NCBI GenBank assembly: GCA_963828505.1
Contig: CAWHFM010000003.1
Coordinates: 62,001 to 126,000, forward strand
Reading direction: 5' to 3'
DNA length: 64,000 bases
From: Bog-473 sp963828505
GTDB taxonomy: Bacteria; Actinomycetota; Acidimicrobiia; Acidimicrobiales; RAAP-2
Shown: piece after piece, positions 27,479-36,949 of the stretch
How the letters are laid out: the number at the start of each line of letters is the position of its first letter
How positions within the stretch are numbered: position 1 is the first letter of the stretch
Position numbers and translations under genes: made by a program
Notes under the pieces: generated by a model
Told to the model about the DNA's origin: nothing
The model's database searches: none
Seen by the model: the letters and a program-made list of their open reading frames with translations, nothing else

Positions 27479-28495
27479 TCAACTCTCGGTTCTGGAGCCG
27501 CCTATCCCTAGGGTTGCTTTGGGGAACTCGCGTGCACGCTCAGCAATGCGTTTCGCCGCAGCACCAGCACGGTGGATCGGAGACGACTGCAAGCTCCTCA
27601 GTTCCCTACCCCTGCTCGTGAATTCTCGGCGCATCCCAAGTACCTCTTCGACCCAAAACGGCGACGGTGCGAGAACAGGTGGCGCCCACGATTCGTGCTC
27701 TCCCCTCAGTCCGGAGAGCACGTCGAACACCTGCCGCTGGCTCAGCGCGATGCCTTCATACTCGTCGAGCTCGGCGTGCTGGTGGCGTAGACCTGAGTCG
27801 AGGAAGCTCGCGGCAGCATCGCTATTCGAGTGCTCGAGGGAAACGCCCACATGCCGAAGAAACCGGCTGATCTCTTCGGTTGCGCCCAAGGGATCGGCCA
27901 TCATGGAGTCGTACTCGACCACGAGAGTGGGTAATCCCTTCAGCACACACGAGGCGGAGCGGACATATCGATCCCAGATCGCCAAGGCCAAGGTCACGGG
28001 AAAATCGTCTCGAGCCAGCATCGACCGCACGACGGACAGTGGGTCGCGCAGGACGAACACTGCCGCAATCGGCGCCGGCAGCACGTCACGCCAGAAGGGC
28101 AGCGTCAGGCAAAGTCTGGGGTCTTTCGCCACCATTGGCCCTCCGGCATGGGTGGTCGCAAACCAGCGCAGTGCCGCGCGGCGGATCTCCTCGTAGCCGG
28201 GAACACCCTCCCACCGGAGCGTTACCGGCGGCGGCGCGTACCGGGCGCAGCCCACGGCACGGAGAAGGCCGTCGTCGCATCGAACCATGCTTCTGCTCTC
28301 CCAGTGCCCGCGCTCGTTCGAGCTCGATGCACCGATGAGGTCGTCTGGCCGTGGCCCGGTCAGCCCCAAGTTGACCAGCATCCCGGCGGTTGCCGACGTC
28401 CCGCTCCGGTGCATGCCGACGACGGCCACACACCAGTCGTCGACGCGCGGAGTGGTGACCGGTTCACCTTTCGCTGCCATTTCGCCCAGTGCCAT
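27479..28495 (-). CDS. Sulfotransferase family protein (GMHRSGTS type)
   Basis: 338 residues. 5'-phosphosulfate loop VAVVGMHRSGTSATAGML near residue 25, then SSSNERGHWESRSMVRCDD, MVAKDPRLCLTLPFWRD, and VFVLRDPLSVVRSML as the 3'-phosphate motif; C-terminal basic helix. PAPS-dependent. It is closely related to the enzymes at 53940 and the N-terminal half of 51817 (same NERGHWES and KDPRLCLTLPLWR blocks), although 25 kb away from them. It converges on the LLM gene. Confidence 0.87.
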   Translation of the reverse strand: MALGEMAAKGEPVTTPRVDDWCVAVVGMHRSGTSATAGMLVNLGLTGPRPDDLIGASSSNERGHWESRSMVRCDDGLLRAVGCARYAPPPVTLRWEGVPGYEEIRRAALRWFATTHAGGPMVAKDPRLCLTLPFWRDVLPAPIAAVFVLRDPLSVVRSMLARDDFPVTLALAIWDRYVRSASCVLKGLPTLVVEYDSMMADPLGATEEISRFLRHVGVSLEHSNSDAAASFLDSGLRHQHAELDEYEGIALSQRQVFDVLSGLRGEHESWAPPVLAPSPFWVEEVLGMRREFTSRGRELRSLQSSPIHRAGAAAKRIAERAREFPKATLGIGGSRTES

Positions 28496-28849
28496 TCGCC
28501 CCGATCCCTGTTCGCCGCGCCTCGGGCCGATGATACCCGGCCTCGGCGAGTGCGGGAGGGGGACCGGCAGCGCTAGAAAATCCGATCTTGCACAATGGGG
28601 ACCATCTTTTCTCGGTACTCTTTTCGTTCCGGGCTACATGCTCGCCGGCGGAGGTAAGAGTTTCCAACTCGGCCTGCGCCGCCACGAATGGTGCCCGGCA
28701 CCCCGGTGAACAGGCTCGTTCAAAGGCCCCTCTTCTGGAGTCAGCTTTTCATGGCGGACTCGAGAGCGCGGCGGATAGTCCCCACGTTGACGCAGCCGGA
28801 AGGACGCCGCGAGCGCGGGGGTTGGGTCACTGTGTTCGCCCCGGGGCAA
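28496..28849. other. Intergenic region (354 bp)
   Basis: Between two leftward genes, the sulfotransferase and the methyltransferase. No frame with recognisable protein character and no clear hairpin was seen. Confidence 0.35.
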
Positions 28850-29662
28850 TCACTCTGGGGATCCGTGAATCCAGGCCGGCCAAGGGTCGGTACGAGCGGA
28901 GCGCGGGGGGTTATAGAGCTCTCGTGGCAGACCGTCAAGAGACCGCCCATTCGAACAGATGAACGAGGCGCGGCCACCGATGAGATAGCGCTTCATTCCG
29001 GTTTCATCGGTGATGCACCGGATGTCGAGGGCGACGGCCTGATACCCGTGCCTGGCCGCAAGCATTGAGATCGCACCCCTGGTCGGGTAGGCGACGACCT
29101 CCTCTTGAAGGGCGTTCGTGTAGCGGTCCAGCGACTCGGTGTGGAGCACAAGGAGGTTTCCATTCAGCTGGCTCACTTCCGTGTCGATCACTAGAAGCTC
29201 CGCTCCGGTCGCAACCATCAGATTGAAGAGCTCGACCGGGCTCGAGACGTGGTACAGCACGCCGAGGCACAGCACGAGGTCGAACGAACCCAATGGGTAG
29301 TTCAAGAAATTACCGAGCTCAAACTGGTAGCGCGAGCGGTCGATCCCCTTCGCCTCGAAGACCAGGTTCGCCTGATCGATGTGCATCTGACGCCCGTCGA
29401 TCCCGAACACGAAGTCTGCCCCGGCCTCAATGGCCTGTAGTGACCAGTAGCCCGCATTGCAGCCGAGGTCGAGGATCCTCATTCCCCTGAGGGTGCCGTC
29501 GGCGACCGACAGGAGGCGGTCGAAGAAGATGCACCGGCGCTGAATTGCTCGGTTGACGAGCCAGGTGCCGGCGACCGGGGTGACGACACCGCGTCCCAGG
29601 TCGATCTGATAGTGCCAGCGCTCGAAGCTCTCCACCTTTTGACGAAGCTCACCGGGGTCCAT
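28850..29662 (-). CDS. SAM-dependent methyltransferase, CmoB-like (paralogue)
   Basis: 270 residues from the ATG at 29662. LRQKVESFERWHYQIDLGRG, then VVTPVAG matches the DUF1698/CmoB-like lead-in also seen at 6917. Motif I is ILDLGCNAGYWSLQAIEAGA, motif II FGIDGRQMHIDQA, and FDLVLCLGVLYHVSSP follows. Like the other copy it stands beside a sulfotransferase (27479). The frame stays open upstream but reads through the GAP gene antisense and is not believed. Substrate unknown. Confidence 0.87.
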   Translation of the reverse strand: MDPGELRQKVESFERWHYQIDLGRGVVTPVAGTWLVNRAIQRRCIFFDRLLSVADGTLRGMRILDLGCNAGYWSLQAIEAGADFVFGIDGRQMHIDQANLVFEAKGIDRSRYQFELGNFLNYPLGSFDLVLCLGVLYHVSSPVELFNLMVATGAELLVIDTEVSQLNGNLLVLHTESLDRYTNALQEEVVAYPTRGAISMLAARHGYQAVALDIRCITDETGMKRYLIGGRASFICSNGRSLDGLPRELYNPPRSARTDPWPAWIHGSPE

Positions 29663-29745
29663 CGCCTGAGTCTGGGCTGAGCGACGCCCGTTTACAACTG
29701 GGCCTGCGGGTGAGCGGCCCTCCGTCTCGTGAGTGGTCGGACCGT

Positions 29746-30405
29746 TCAGCCGGAGGTGGCGAGCACGTAGGCGCTGGCCCCGATCAGGTACAGGCCAGCC
29801 ACCAGCGAGACGCCGACGATGACCTGGTCCGTGTGGGTGTCGATCCAGAGGCGGACGCTCGAGAGGAACGCCTGGGTGCGCTCGGGCTGCACGGCGGCGT
29901 AGATCTCCATCACCAGGTACGCCCCGGTGGCGATCAGACAGAAGACGAAAAGAGCGAGGTAGTCCTCCCATTTCTCGAGCTTCGCCTCCATGATCGTTGC
30001 CACCCCGGCGGCGATCAGGCCCCAGGGCTGGACCAACGGCGCGATGCCCATGGCGTAGAGCGGGGTCATGTTGTCGACGCCGGTCTGCCACTTCGGGGTC
30101 TTCTTGGGCTTCTTGGGGCGGCCCATCCTCCGGTACTGGCGGAGGGCGACGAGGAGCAGTGCCACACCGATGGCGATCTTCACGGCGAGCGAGGCCAGCG
30201 AGGGCGCAGTGTTCGGCTTCGGAGGCGAGTTTCCGGTGGCGAGGACCGTGATCACAACCACAACGGCGAGCGAGGCCAACCAGGCGAAGATGAACGCCGC
30301 CCCCTTCCGCACCCCGTTCTTGGACTGGAGGATCAGGATGAAAGCAGTGAGGGGGATGGGCTCGAGCGTGATGACAAGCCCGATGACCAGGAGGTCAAGA
30401 TACAC
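29746..30405 (-). CDS. GAP-family membrane protein (Sap/SfLAP-like)
   Basis: 219 residues from the GTG at 30405; an ATG at 30531 would add 42 residues of poor character. Six hydrophobic segments: YLDLLVIGLVITLEPIPLTA, AFIFAWLASLAVVVVITVLA, LAVKIAIGVALLLVALRQYR, MGIAPLVQPWGLIAAGVAT, ALFVFCLIATGAYLVMEIYA, QVIVGVSLVAGLYLIGASAY. This is the architecture of the actinobacterial GAP family, whose best-known member, mycobacterial Sap, affects export of a sulfated glycolipid (sulfolipid-1). Its neighbours here are sulfotransferases, so a role in exporting a sulfated lipid or glycolipid is an attractive inference, not shown. Confidence 0.8.
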   Translation of the reverse strand: MYLDLLVIGLVITLEPIPLTAFILILQSKNGVRKGAAFIFAWLASLAVVVVITVLATGNSPPKPNTAPSLASLAVKIAIGVALLLVALRQYRRMGRPKKPKKTPKWQTGVDNMTPLYAMGIAPLVQPWGLIAAGVATIMEAKLEKWEDYLALFVFCLIATGAYLVMEIYAAVQPERTQAFLSSVRLWIDTHTDQVIVGVSLVAGLYLIGASAYVLATSG

Positions 30406-30566
30406 GGGCGTTGACGCTAACAAATGCGGCTTCGCGTGGCCGGGGATCGTCGCGTCGAGCGACGGTGGCGCCTCCCGCCAGAGGGCTCGGAGCCGCGGGG
30501 GCGACTTCGGCAGACGCCGCCCCCGCATCACCCCGCGGCAAGGGTCTCTCGTTTAGCGTTCTCGCG

Positions 30567-31176
30567 ATGGAGGCACGGGTGGCGCGCCGGCTTGGCGACC
30601 TGCCGCCGGCCGAACGCCGCGTGGAGATGGCCCACGCCGCGCTCGAGGGTGCTCGTCCCTTGGATCGTCATCTTCGGGGCCTACTTCCTCAACCCGATCG
30701 GGCTGCGCTCGGGGGCCTGGGCCTTCACCCGCCTTGGGGTCGACGTCGCCGTGGTCGCGGCGGTAGTGGCGTGGCAGATACGGCGCATTGAGGCGGCGGA
30801 CCTCCCAGAGCTCAAAGCCGTCGAGGCACTCGGGGTCGTCCTCGCCCTCTTCCTGTGCGCCTTCTCCGGTTTGTACCTGGGACTGTCCAACAGCCTCCCG
30901 AGGGACTTCTCGGAGCCGCTCGACCACATCCGCGCCCTCTACTTCACTATCACCGTGTTCTCGACCGTGGGCTTCGGCGACATTGTGCCGAAGACGGACA
31001 CGGCGCGCCTGATCGTCTCCGCGCAGATGCTTCTCGACCTTGCTCTCATCGGCGCCGTCGTACGCCTGCTGTTCAACGCGGCCAGGTCCAGGGTCGGCGC
31101 CGGATCTCCCGGCGCCGGGGGCGGCCCGACCTCTGGACCCGCCCCCGAAACGGCGACCTCGTTCTCGGAGCCTTAG
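30567..31176 (+). CDS. Two-transmembrane potassium-channel-like protein (frameshifted)
   Basis: The pore region reads HIRALYFTITVFSTVGFGDI, with the selectivity filter TVGFGD, flanked by VEALGVVLALFLCAFSGLYL and ARLIVSAQMLLDLALIGAVV. The best N-terminus starts at the ATG at 30567 (EARVARRLGDLPPAERRVEM, then AHAALE). The frame changes near 30640-30655 to RVLVPWIVIFGAYFLNPIGL, the first helices. No RCK domain. Either a sequence indel or a broken gene. Confidence 0.75.
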
Positions 31177-32087
31177 TCCTCGAAGGAGTACCCCGCCAGG
31201 GGCGGATGGGCGGCGATCAGCTCTTCCACCTCGTGTCGTACCTCGGGCGACCACTCCAACCGGTCCCGGCTGCGCCCGCGGGCCGGATGAATCGTGCAGG
31301 CGCAGATGGCGCGGTAGGCCTCCGGGGCGTCGACCCCGACGAAGCGGCAGATCTCCGCCATCTGCCCAGCCGGGTCGGCGACGACCGACTCGTATCGAAC
31401 GGCCAGGAACTCGCTCTCGTCCAGGTAGCTCCGCACCGTGTCGACGGCATCAGCGACGCCGCGATAGTGGTCGATCACTCCGGAGAGCGGTTCCTCGGGC
31501 CTCCGGGCCATCGACGCGATGTTGTCGAATGGGTTCCGGGCGATGTGCAGGACCCGGATCGGCACCCCGACCGTGCGTCGCAACCGCTCCAGGATCGCGG
31601 GATCGTCCCGAACCCGCCGCACCGAACGTTGCGCCTTCTTGTCGCCGAGGACGCGGAGGCGAACGAACGTGCCCTGACAGGTTCCTGCGAACCCGTAGTC
31701 GATGTTCATCCAGCGGCGACCGACCTTTGCGAAACGCCGGTCACCCTCAAGGACCATCTCGAGGAGCATGGCGCGAGGGATGCCCGGCTTGACGTAGCGA
31801 AGGACGTCTGCCTCGTGAGAGACGACGACTTCGGGGTGGCTGTTGAGCAGGGATCCGATCAGGCTGCTACCGCTGTGAGGGTACCCGACGAAGAACAGGA
31901 AGTGCTCAAGTTGGCGAAAGTCACGACGGTCACGCGCGACGTGCAGCGCGGCACGGCCGATGTCGCGTGCTACGCCCGAGCGAGATCGGGGAAAGTCCCA
32001 TTCCGTCCCGATCTGCGTCGTTACGGCTGCAGCCTTCGACCGATCTGCATCCGCGATCCGGGTCTCGGATCCCGATCCTGTGTTCAT
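31173..32087 (-). CDS. Sulfotransferase family protein, paralogue A1
   Basis: 304 residues. PAPS loop FFVGYPHSGSSLIGSLLNSH (His in place of the usual Arg before Ser-Gly), then HEADVLRYVKPGIPRAML, RLRVLGDKKAQ and 3'-phosphate motif HIARNPFDNIASMARR; C-terminus SPEVRHEVEELIAAHP. It shares every block with 32309 (A2) and 34270 (A3), so three copies lie within 4 kb. It converges on the channel gene with a 4-bp overlap. Confidence 0.87.
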   Translation of the reverse strand: MNTGSGSETRIADADRSKAAAVTTQIGTEWDFPRSRSGVARDIGRAALHVARDRRDFRQLEHFLFFVGYPHSGSSLIGSLLNSHPEVVVSHEADVLRYVKPGIPRAMLLEMVLEGDRRFAKVGRRWMNIDYGFAGTCQGTFVRLRVLGDKKAQRSVRRVRDDPAILERLRRTVGVPIRVLHIARNPFDNIASMARRPEEPLSGVIDHYRGVADAVDTVRSYLDESEFLAVRYESVVADPAGQMAEICRFVGVDAPEAYRAICACTIHPARGRSRDRLEWSPEVRHEVEELIAAHPPLAGYSFED

Positions 32088-32308
32088 CGCCCCACGAACC
32101 CCTCGTCGCCCTGTCGGGCGCCTTCATTAAGAGTTTCGGACAATAGTAAGCGCCTAGCTCGGCAACAAGGTCCGTGGCGGTTTGTTTGTTCCAGTTGTTT
32201 GTCCCAGCTGATTCCCAGTCATGGGTTGTTCAGCGCACCGATGAGCCTCGTCGACGGGCTGACCGGACGCTTGAATCATGACGTGCCGTCCCAGGCGAAC
32301 ATCACGCG

Positions 32309-33238
32309 TCAGTCTTCGAAGCGATACCCCGCGAGCGCCGGGCGCGACGCGACGATCTCCTCGACCTGGCGGCGCTCGTCCGTCGACCACTCGAGCGTGG
32401 CACGGCCGCGGCGGCCACCGCGATCGACGAGGGATGCGCACGATGAGACGTACTCGGATGACGCGCCGACCCCGATGAAGCGCAGGATGGCGGAGATCTC
32501 GCCGCCGGGGTCGCGCAGGATCGACTCGTAGGACAAGTCGAGCAGCTCCTCCCGCGACAGCAGAGCTCGCACGCCGTCCACGGCGACGCCGAGGTCACGG
32601 TAGATCTCGATCGCCTGCGCCAGGGGGAGCTCCCGGTTACGGGCGATGGAGGCGATGTTGTCGAAGGGGTTGCGGGTGATGTGGAGCACCCTGATGGGGA
32701 CGTCCGCAACGGCGCGCAGCCGGTCCAGCAGCTCGGGTTCGTCGCGCAGTCGCCGCGCCGCCCGGCCGGCGTGCTTGTCCCCGATGACGCGCAGACGCGT
32801 GAAGCGGCCTTGGTCCAGACCTGGCAGGGAATAGTCGAAGCCGTTCCAGCGGCGCTCCACGGCGGCGAACTCACGATCGCGCTCGAGGAGGATGGCGAAG
32901 AGCTGGTTGCGGGTGATGCCCGGCCGGACGTAGCGAAGGGAGTCCGCCTCGTGCGCGATCACCATCTCGGGGTGCGCGTTGAGGAGCGACCCGATGAGCG
33001 TGCTCCCGCTCCGCGGGTAGCCGACGAGGAAGAAGAAGCGCTCGACGTCACGGAAAGCGCGACGATGACGGAAGCCCTCGAGGGTGGCGCGCCCGACGAA
33101 CCTCGCGAGCTGAGGGCGCGACTTCGGTTTGGTCAGCTGGTCGTTACCGGGAGCGCCTCCCGGAGGTGGGTCGCCGCCCGTCGAAGAGGCGGTTCCGACC
33201 TCTTCTTCGCCTGTGGCCATCGGATCCGCGAATTCCAT
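32309..33238 (-). CDS. Sulfotransferase family protein, paralogue A2
   Basis: 309 residues. FLVGYPRSGSTLIGSLLNAH is a canonical 5'-phosphosulfate loop; HEADSLRYVRPGITRNQLFA, RLRVIGDKHAGRAARRL and HITRNPFDNIASIARN complete the site. The C-terminus RRQVEEIVASRPALAGYRFE is shared with A1 and A3. The best-preserved member of the A group. Confidence 0.88.
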   Translation of the reverse strand: MEFADPMATGEEEVGTASSTGGDPPPGGAPGNDQLTKPKSRPQLARFVGRATLEGFRHRRAFRDVERFFFLVGYPRSGSTLIGSLLNAHPEMVIAHEADSLRYVRPGITRNQLFAILLERDREFAAVERRWNGFDYSLPGLDQGRFTRLRVIGDKHAGRAARRLRDEPELLDRLRAVADVPIRVLHITRNPFDNIASIARNRELPLAQAIEIYRDLGVAVDGVRALLSREELLDLSYESILRDPGGEISAILRFIGVGASSEYVSSCASLVDRGGRRGRATLEWSTDERRQVEEIVASRPALAGYRFED

Positions 33239-33362
33239 TCGCTCGGGGGGTTCGCCCGACGCTAACGGCGGCCATCAAAGGGGGTCAAGACGGTCGTCGG
33301 TGCGCTCTGACGGCTGGTCTGAGCCCGATTCGATCCACCTCGATCTCACTAGCATCGCGCCC

Positions 33363-34254
33363 GTGGTTTCCCTCCCCCCAGAGCCTGCGCCGGCTCGGAG
33401 CGCTCCCGCCCCGTCTCTCGCTGACCCGCGGACCCTCAAACCGCGGCCGGCCTGGTCGGCCACGTCAAGGGCCTGGCGGTTGGCCACAGCCGATCTGCGG
33501 CCACTTCCCGACCTCGTGATCATCGGAGCCCAGCGCGCCGGCACGACCTCGCTCCACGCCTGGCTTTGCTCCCACCCCAAGGTGGCACCTTTCCAGATCG
33601 ACGAGGTGCACTACTTCGACGGCAAGTACGACCGGGGCCTGCGCTGGTACCGCTCCCAACTCCCGATGCGGATCCGCTTCCGCTGCCAGGTCGAGGCGTC
33701 GCCGTACATGATGCTCCACCCCCTTGCTCCCGAGCGGGCGGCGCGGGACCTTCCCTCGAGCACCCGCTTCGTCGCTCTGCTGCGCGAACCGGTGGAGCGT
33801 GCGCTCTCCCATTACTCGCGCAACCGCAAGCTCGGCCGTGAACACGAATCCTTCGCGGTTGCCCTCCAGATGGAGGACGAGCGAATGCGGGCCGCGCTCG
33901 ACGCCGTCCGCCGCGGCGAGGGGAGCCAGGCCCACCGCTGGTTCTCCTACCGCACTCGGGGGCTCTACGCGGAGCAGCTCGAGCGCTGGTACGACGCCGT
34001 TGGGCCGCGACCGGGTGATGGCGATCGAGAGCGAGCGCATTTTCCGCGACCCGAAGGTCTCGGCCGACGTGCTCGATTGGTGCGGCCTGCCACCGAGCAC
34101 GGTGCCTTACCCGTCCTTCAATGCCGTCCACCGCGTCCCCGCAGAGACAGCCGATGCCGCGGCGGAGCTGAGGGCCTGGTTCGAGCCGCACAACGAGGCG
34201 CTCTTCGAGCTCCTGGGCCGCCGCCTCTGGGAGGACCCTCCGCCCGGCCCGTGA
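33363..34254 (+). CDS. Sulfotransferase, heparan-type, paralogue B1 (frameshifted)
   Basis: From the GTG at 33363: LPDLVIIGAQRAGTTSLHAW (PAPS loop), HPKVAPFQIDEVHYFDGKYD, then ALLREPVERALSHYSRNRKL (3'-phosphate motif) and QAHRWFSYRTRGLYAEQLER. These are hallmarks of the N-deacetylase/N-sulfotransferase-like Sulfotransfer_1 group acting on polysaccharides. Near 34005 an extra base in a GGG run (GCCGTTGGGCCGC) throws the frame; the correct C-terminus, RVMAIESERIFRDPKVSADV, then FEPHNEALFELLGRRLW, follows in another frame to 34254. Divergent from A2 and convergent with A3. Confidence 0.8.
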
Positions 34255-34269
34255 ACCGCACCGGTGCCG

Positions 34270-35239
34270 CTACGGCTCGAAGGAGTAACCCGCGAGCACC
34301 GGACGGCCGGCGATGAGCTCGTCCACCCTCCTACGCTCGTCCGGTGACCATTCCGCCTTGCGACGGCGCTCCCGAAGGCCAGGTTCGACCGCGGCCGCGC
34401 ACGCTTCGAGGAAGTCGGCTGGGGCCGCGACGCCGACGAAGGCGCAGATCTCCGAGAGGCGGCCAGCTGGGTCGGCGACCAGGGACTCGTAGCTGAGGTC
34501 GAGGAGCTCACCGGGCGCGAGCCGGCCCCGGACGCCGTCCGCCATGATGCTCAACTTCTCGTAGACGTCGACGGCATCCGACAGCGCGAGACCCCGGCTC
34601 TCGCGCGACGGAGGCGATGTTGTCGAACGGGTTCCTCGTCACGTGCAGCACCCTGATCGGGACGCGGACCACGGCACGCAGACGACCCAGCAGCTTCGGG
34701 TCGCGCCAGAGGCGACGGGTAGCACGGCCGGCATGTTTGTCGCCGATGACGCGCAGCGTGGTGAACCGTCCCTGAGAGCCTCCCGGGACGGCGTAATCGA
34801 ATCCGTGCCACCGACGGTCGATGTGCCCGAACTGGCGATCGCGTTCGAGGATGATGGCGAAGAGCTGGCGACGCGACACCCCCGGGTGGACGTAGCGCAG
34901 GATGTCGGCCTCGTGCGCGACGACCATGTTCGGGTGGGCGTCGAGCAGCGATCCCACCAGCGTGCTGCCGCTGCGGGCGTAGCCCAGGACGAGGAAGAAG
35001 GTCTCGACGTCGCCGAGCGCGCGCCGGTGGCGGAACCCGCCCGCTGCGGCCCGGGCCAGCAGCGCGGCCTGGGCCAGTCGCGTCTCGGGTGGCCGGAGCG
35101 CGAGGTCGAGCTCGTCGTCGCCCGGCCTCGCGGGGTCCGGCCTCGCGGGCGGCGTGCTGGGCCCACCGGCGTCAGACGGTGGAGCGGGACAGGCCATGGG
35201 CCTCCGGCCTCCGGCTTCGATCTCGGACGGGCGCCGCAT
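34270..35239 (-). CDS. Sulfotransferase family protein, paralogue A3 (frameshifted)
   Basis: The N-terminal part (start 35239) contains LGYARSGSTLVGSLLDAHPN, HEADILRYVHPGVSRRQLFA, RVIGDKHAGRATRRL and HVTRNPFDNIASVARE. The frame breaks near 34605-34615, after which the C-terminal part reads SRGLALSDAVDVYEKLSIMA, LLDLSYESLVADPAGRL and RRVDELIAGRPVLAGYSFEP in a different frame, ending at 34270. A one-base change restores a full A-type enzyme. Confidence 0.8.
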
Positions 35240-35319
35240 GCTAGCCCGCTCCGTTGTCGGGCTCGAGGGAGTCGCGCCCCGCTGGCCACCACTCGGACGG
35301 CGTTCACTAGATTTGTCCG

Positions 35320-36279
35320 ATGCGACTCGCCGTCCTCGTCTCGGGCTCTGGGACGATCATGGAGGCACTCTTCGAGGCGGGACTCCCCGTCGCCGTGGTG
35401 CTCGCCGACCGGCCCTGTGCCGCCCTGTCGCTGGCCGCCGATCGGGGCGCCGCGGTCGAGCTCGTCGACCGAGGCGCCTACGGGGGTTACGACGACGGCT
35501 TCGATCGCGAAGGCTTTACCGCCACCGTTGCGGCGACGCTGGTGGCCCACCAGGTCGACCTCGTGGCCATGGCCGGCTTCGGAACGGTGCTGACCGAGGC
35601 GGTGCACCGCGCTTTCCCGAACCGGATCCTCAACACCCATCCGGCCTTGCTCCCGCAGTTCCCCGGCTGGCACGCGGTCCGCGACGCGCTCGCCGCAGGC
35701 GTGCGCGAGACGGGGTGCACGGTGCACCTGGCGACGCTCGAGATGGACGCCGGGCCGATCCTGGCCCAGAAGGAGGTGCGCGTCGTCGCCGGCGACACCG
35801 TCGAGACGCTGCACGAGCGGATCAAGATGGTGGAGCGAGTTCTTTATCCGGCCACGGTCGCCTGGGCGCTCGAGGAGCTCGAGGCGGGCCGGGAGATCGC
35901 GCCGCCCGTCGGCGCCATCCCGAGGACGGACTTCTCCATCGCCGAGGGAGGGACGGGGTCGGAACCCACACGACGGTCGTGGGCGCCGCGAAGCGGTGCC
36001 GGCCTGGCGCCTCGCGACGTCACCGCTGCGCCCGTTACCCGACACCATGATCGTCGGGACGCAGCGCGGCGGCACCACTTCCATGCGGACGTGGCTTCGC
36101 CACCACCCCGGGGTGAAGGTCCTCGAGTTCGGAGAGGTCCACTACTTCGACCTCTACTACGACCGGGGCGAGCACTGGTACAGGTCGCGGTTTCCCATGC
36201 GGTTCCGGCCTCGCCGCCTGGTCGAGACGTCCCCGTACATGCTCTTCCATCCGCTCGCCCCGGCACGCGCCGGGCGTGA
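35320..36279 (+). CDS. purN: Phosphoribosylglycinamide formyltransferase (3' end runs into next gene)
   Basis: Transfers formyl from 10-formyl-THF to GAR in purine synthesis. Family blocks: LAVLVSGSGTIMEALFE, VDLVAMAGFGTVLTEAVH, and RILNTHPALLPQFPGWHAVR with the catalytic Asn-x-His and HPALLP; TGCTVHLATLEMDAGPILAQ with the catalytic Asp. The expected end is near residue 210 (about 35950, PRTDFSIAEGG), but no stop occurs there. The frame continues out of phase through the following sulfotransferase to 36279. The normal C-terminus was probably lost when the sulfotransferase was joined, or a stop has been hidden by an indel. Confidence 0.93.
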   Translation: MRLAVLVSGSGTIMEALFEAGLPVAVVLADRPCAALSLAADRGAAVELVDRGAYGGYDDGFDREGFTATVAATLVAHQVDLVAMAGFGTVLTEAVHRAFPNRILNTHPALLPQFPGWHAVRDALAAGVRETGCTVHLATLEMDAGPILAQKEVRVVAGDTVETLHERIKMVERVLYPATVAWALEELEAGREIAPPVGAIPRTDFSIAEGGTGSEPTRRSWAPRSGAGLAPRDVTAAPVTRHHDRRDAARRHHFHADVASPPPRGEGPRVRRGPLLRPLLRPGRALVQVAVSHAVPASPPGRDVPVHALPSARPGTRRA

Positions 36280-36770
36280 CCTGCCCGCTGCGCACGCGCT
36301 TCGTGGTCCTCCTCCGCGAGCCGGCCGAACGGGCGCTCTCGCACTACCGGTTGGAACGCTCGTTCGGCCGCGAGAGCAAGTCCTTCTCCGATGCGCTCGA
36401 GGCGGAGGACCAGCGCCTGCTGGGTCAGGAGGTGAAGGTGGCCAACGGCGAACGGAGCCGCTCGCACCAGTGGTTCTCGTACCGCTCGCGTGGCATGTAC
36501 GCCGAACAGATTTCGCGCTGGTACAACGCGGTCGGCCCCGGGCGCGTCAAGGTCGTGGAGAGCGAGCGCCTGTTCGACGACGCCGCGGTCGCAGCCGATC
36601 TGCTCGACTGGTTGGGCTTTCCTCCCATGGAGACACCGTTCCCGGCCCTCAACGCGTCCCGGGTGCGCAGCTCCGAGGACGAGAAGGCGCTGTGCGACCT
36701 GCGCAGCTTCTTCGAGCCCCACAACGAGAAGCTCTTCGAGCTCCTCGGCCGGCGCTTCTGGAATACGTGA
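35996..36770 (+). CDS. Sulfotransferase, heparan-type, paralogue B2 (frameshifted)
   Basis: From the GTG at 35996: LPDTMIVGTQRGGTTSMRTW (PAPS loop), KVLEFGEVHYFDLYYDRGEH, VETSPYMLFHPLAPARAGRD. An extra base near 36285 shifts the frame; the remainder reads TRFVVLLREPAERALSHYRL (3'-phosphate motif), SHQWFSYRSRGMYAEQISRW and FFEPHNEKLFELLGRRFW. It is clearly a paralogue of B1 (33363). It lies between purN and purH, which are normally adjacent, and overlaps the purN reading frame. Confidence 0.8.
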
Positions 36771-36949
36771 CTACGGTGCCCGGACCAGGCTGCCCGGACC
36801 AACGGCCAGTGGGATTGAGGTAACGGCTAAATTGTCGCCGCGGCCTTCGAGCCCGCGCGGGGTGGACCTCCGCGGGCCACTGTCGGAAGAGCGCAAACCG
36901 GCGCGGACAGTGGGCCGCCCCCGGAAGGAGTCGACGAGGTCATGGTGCC

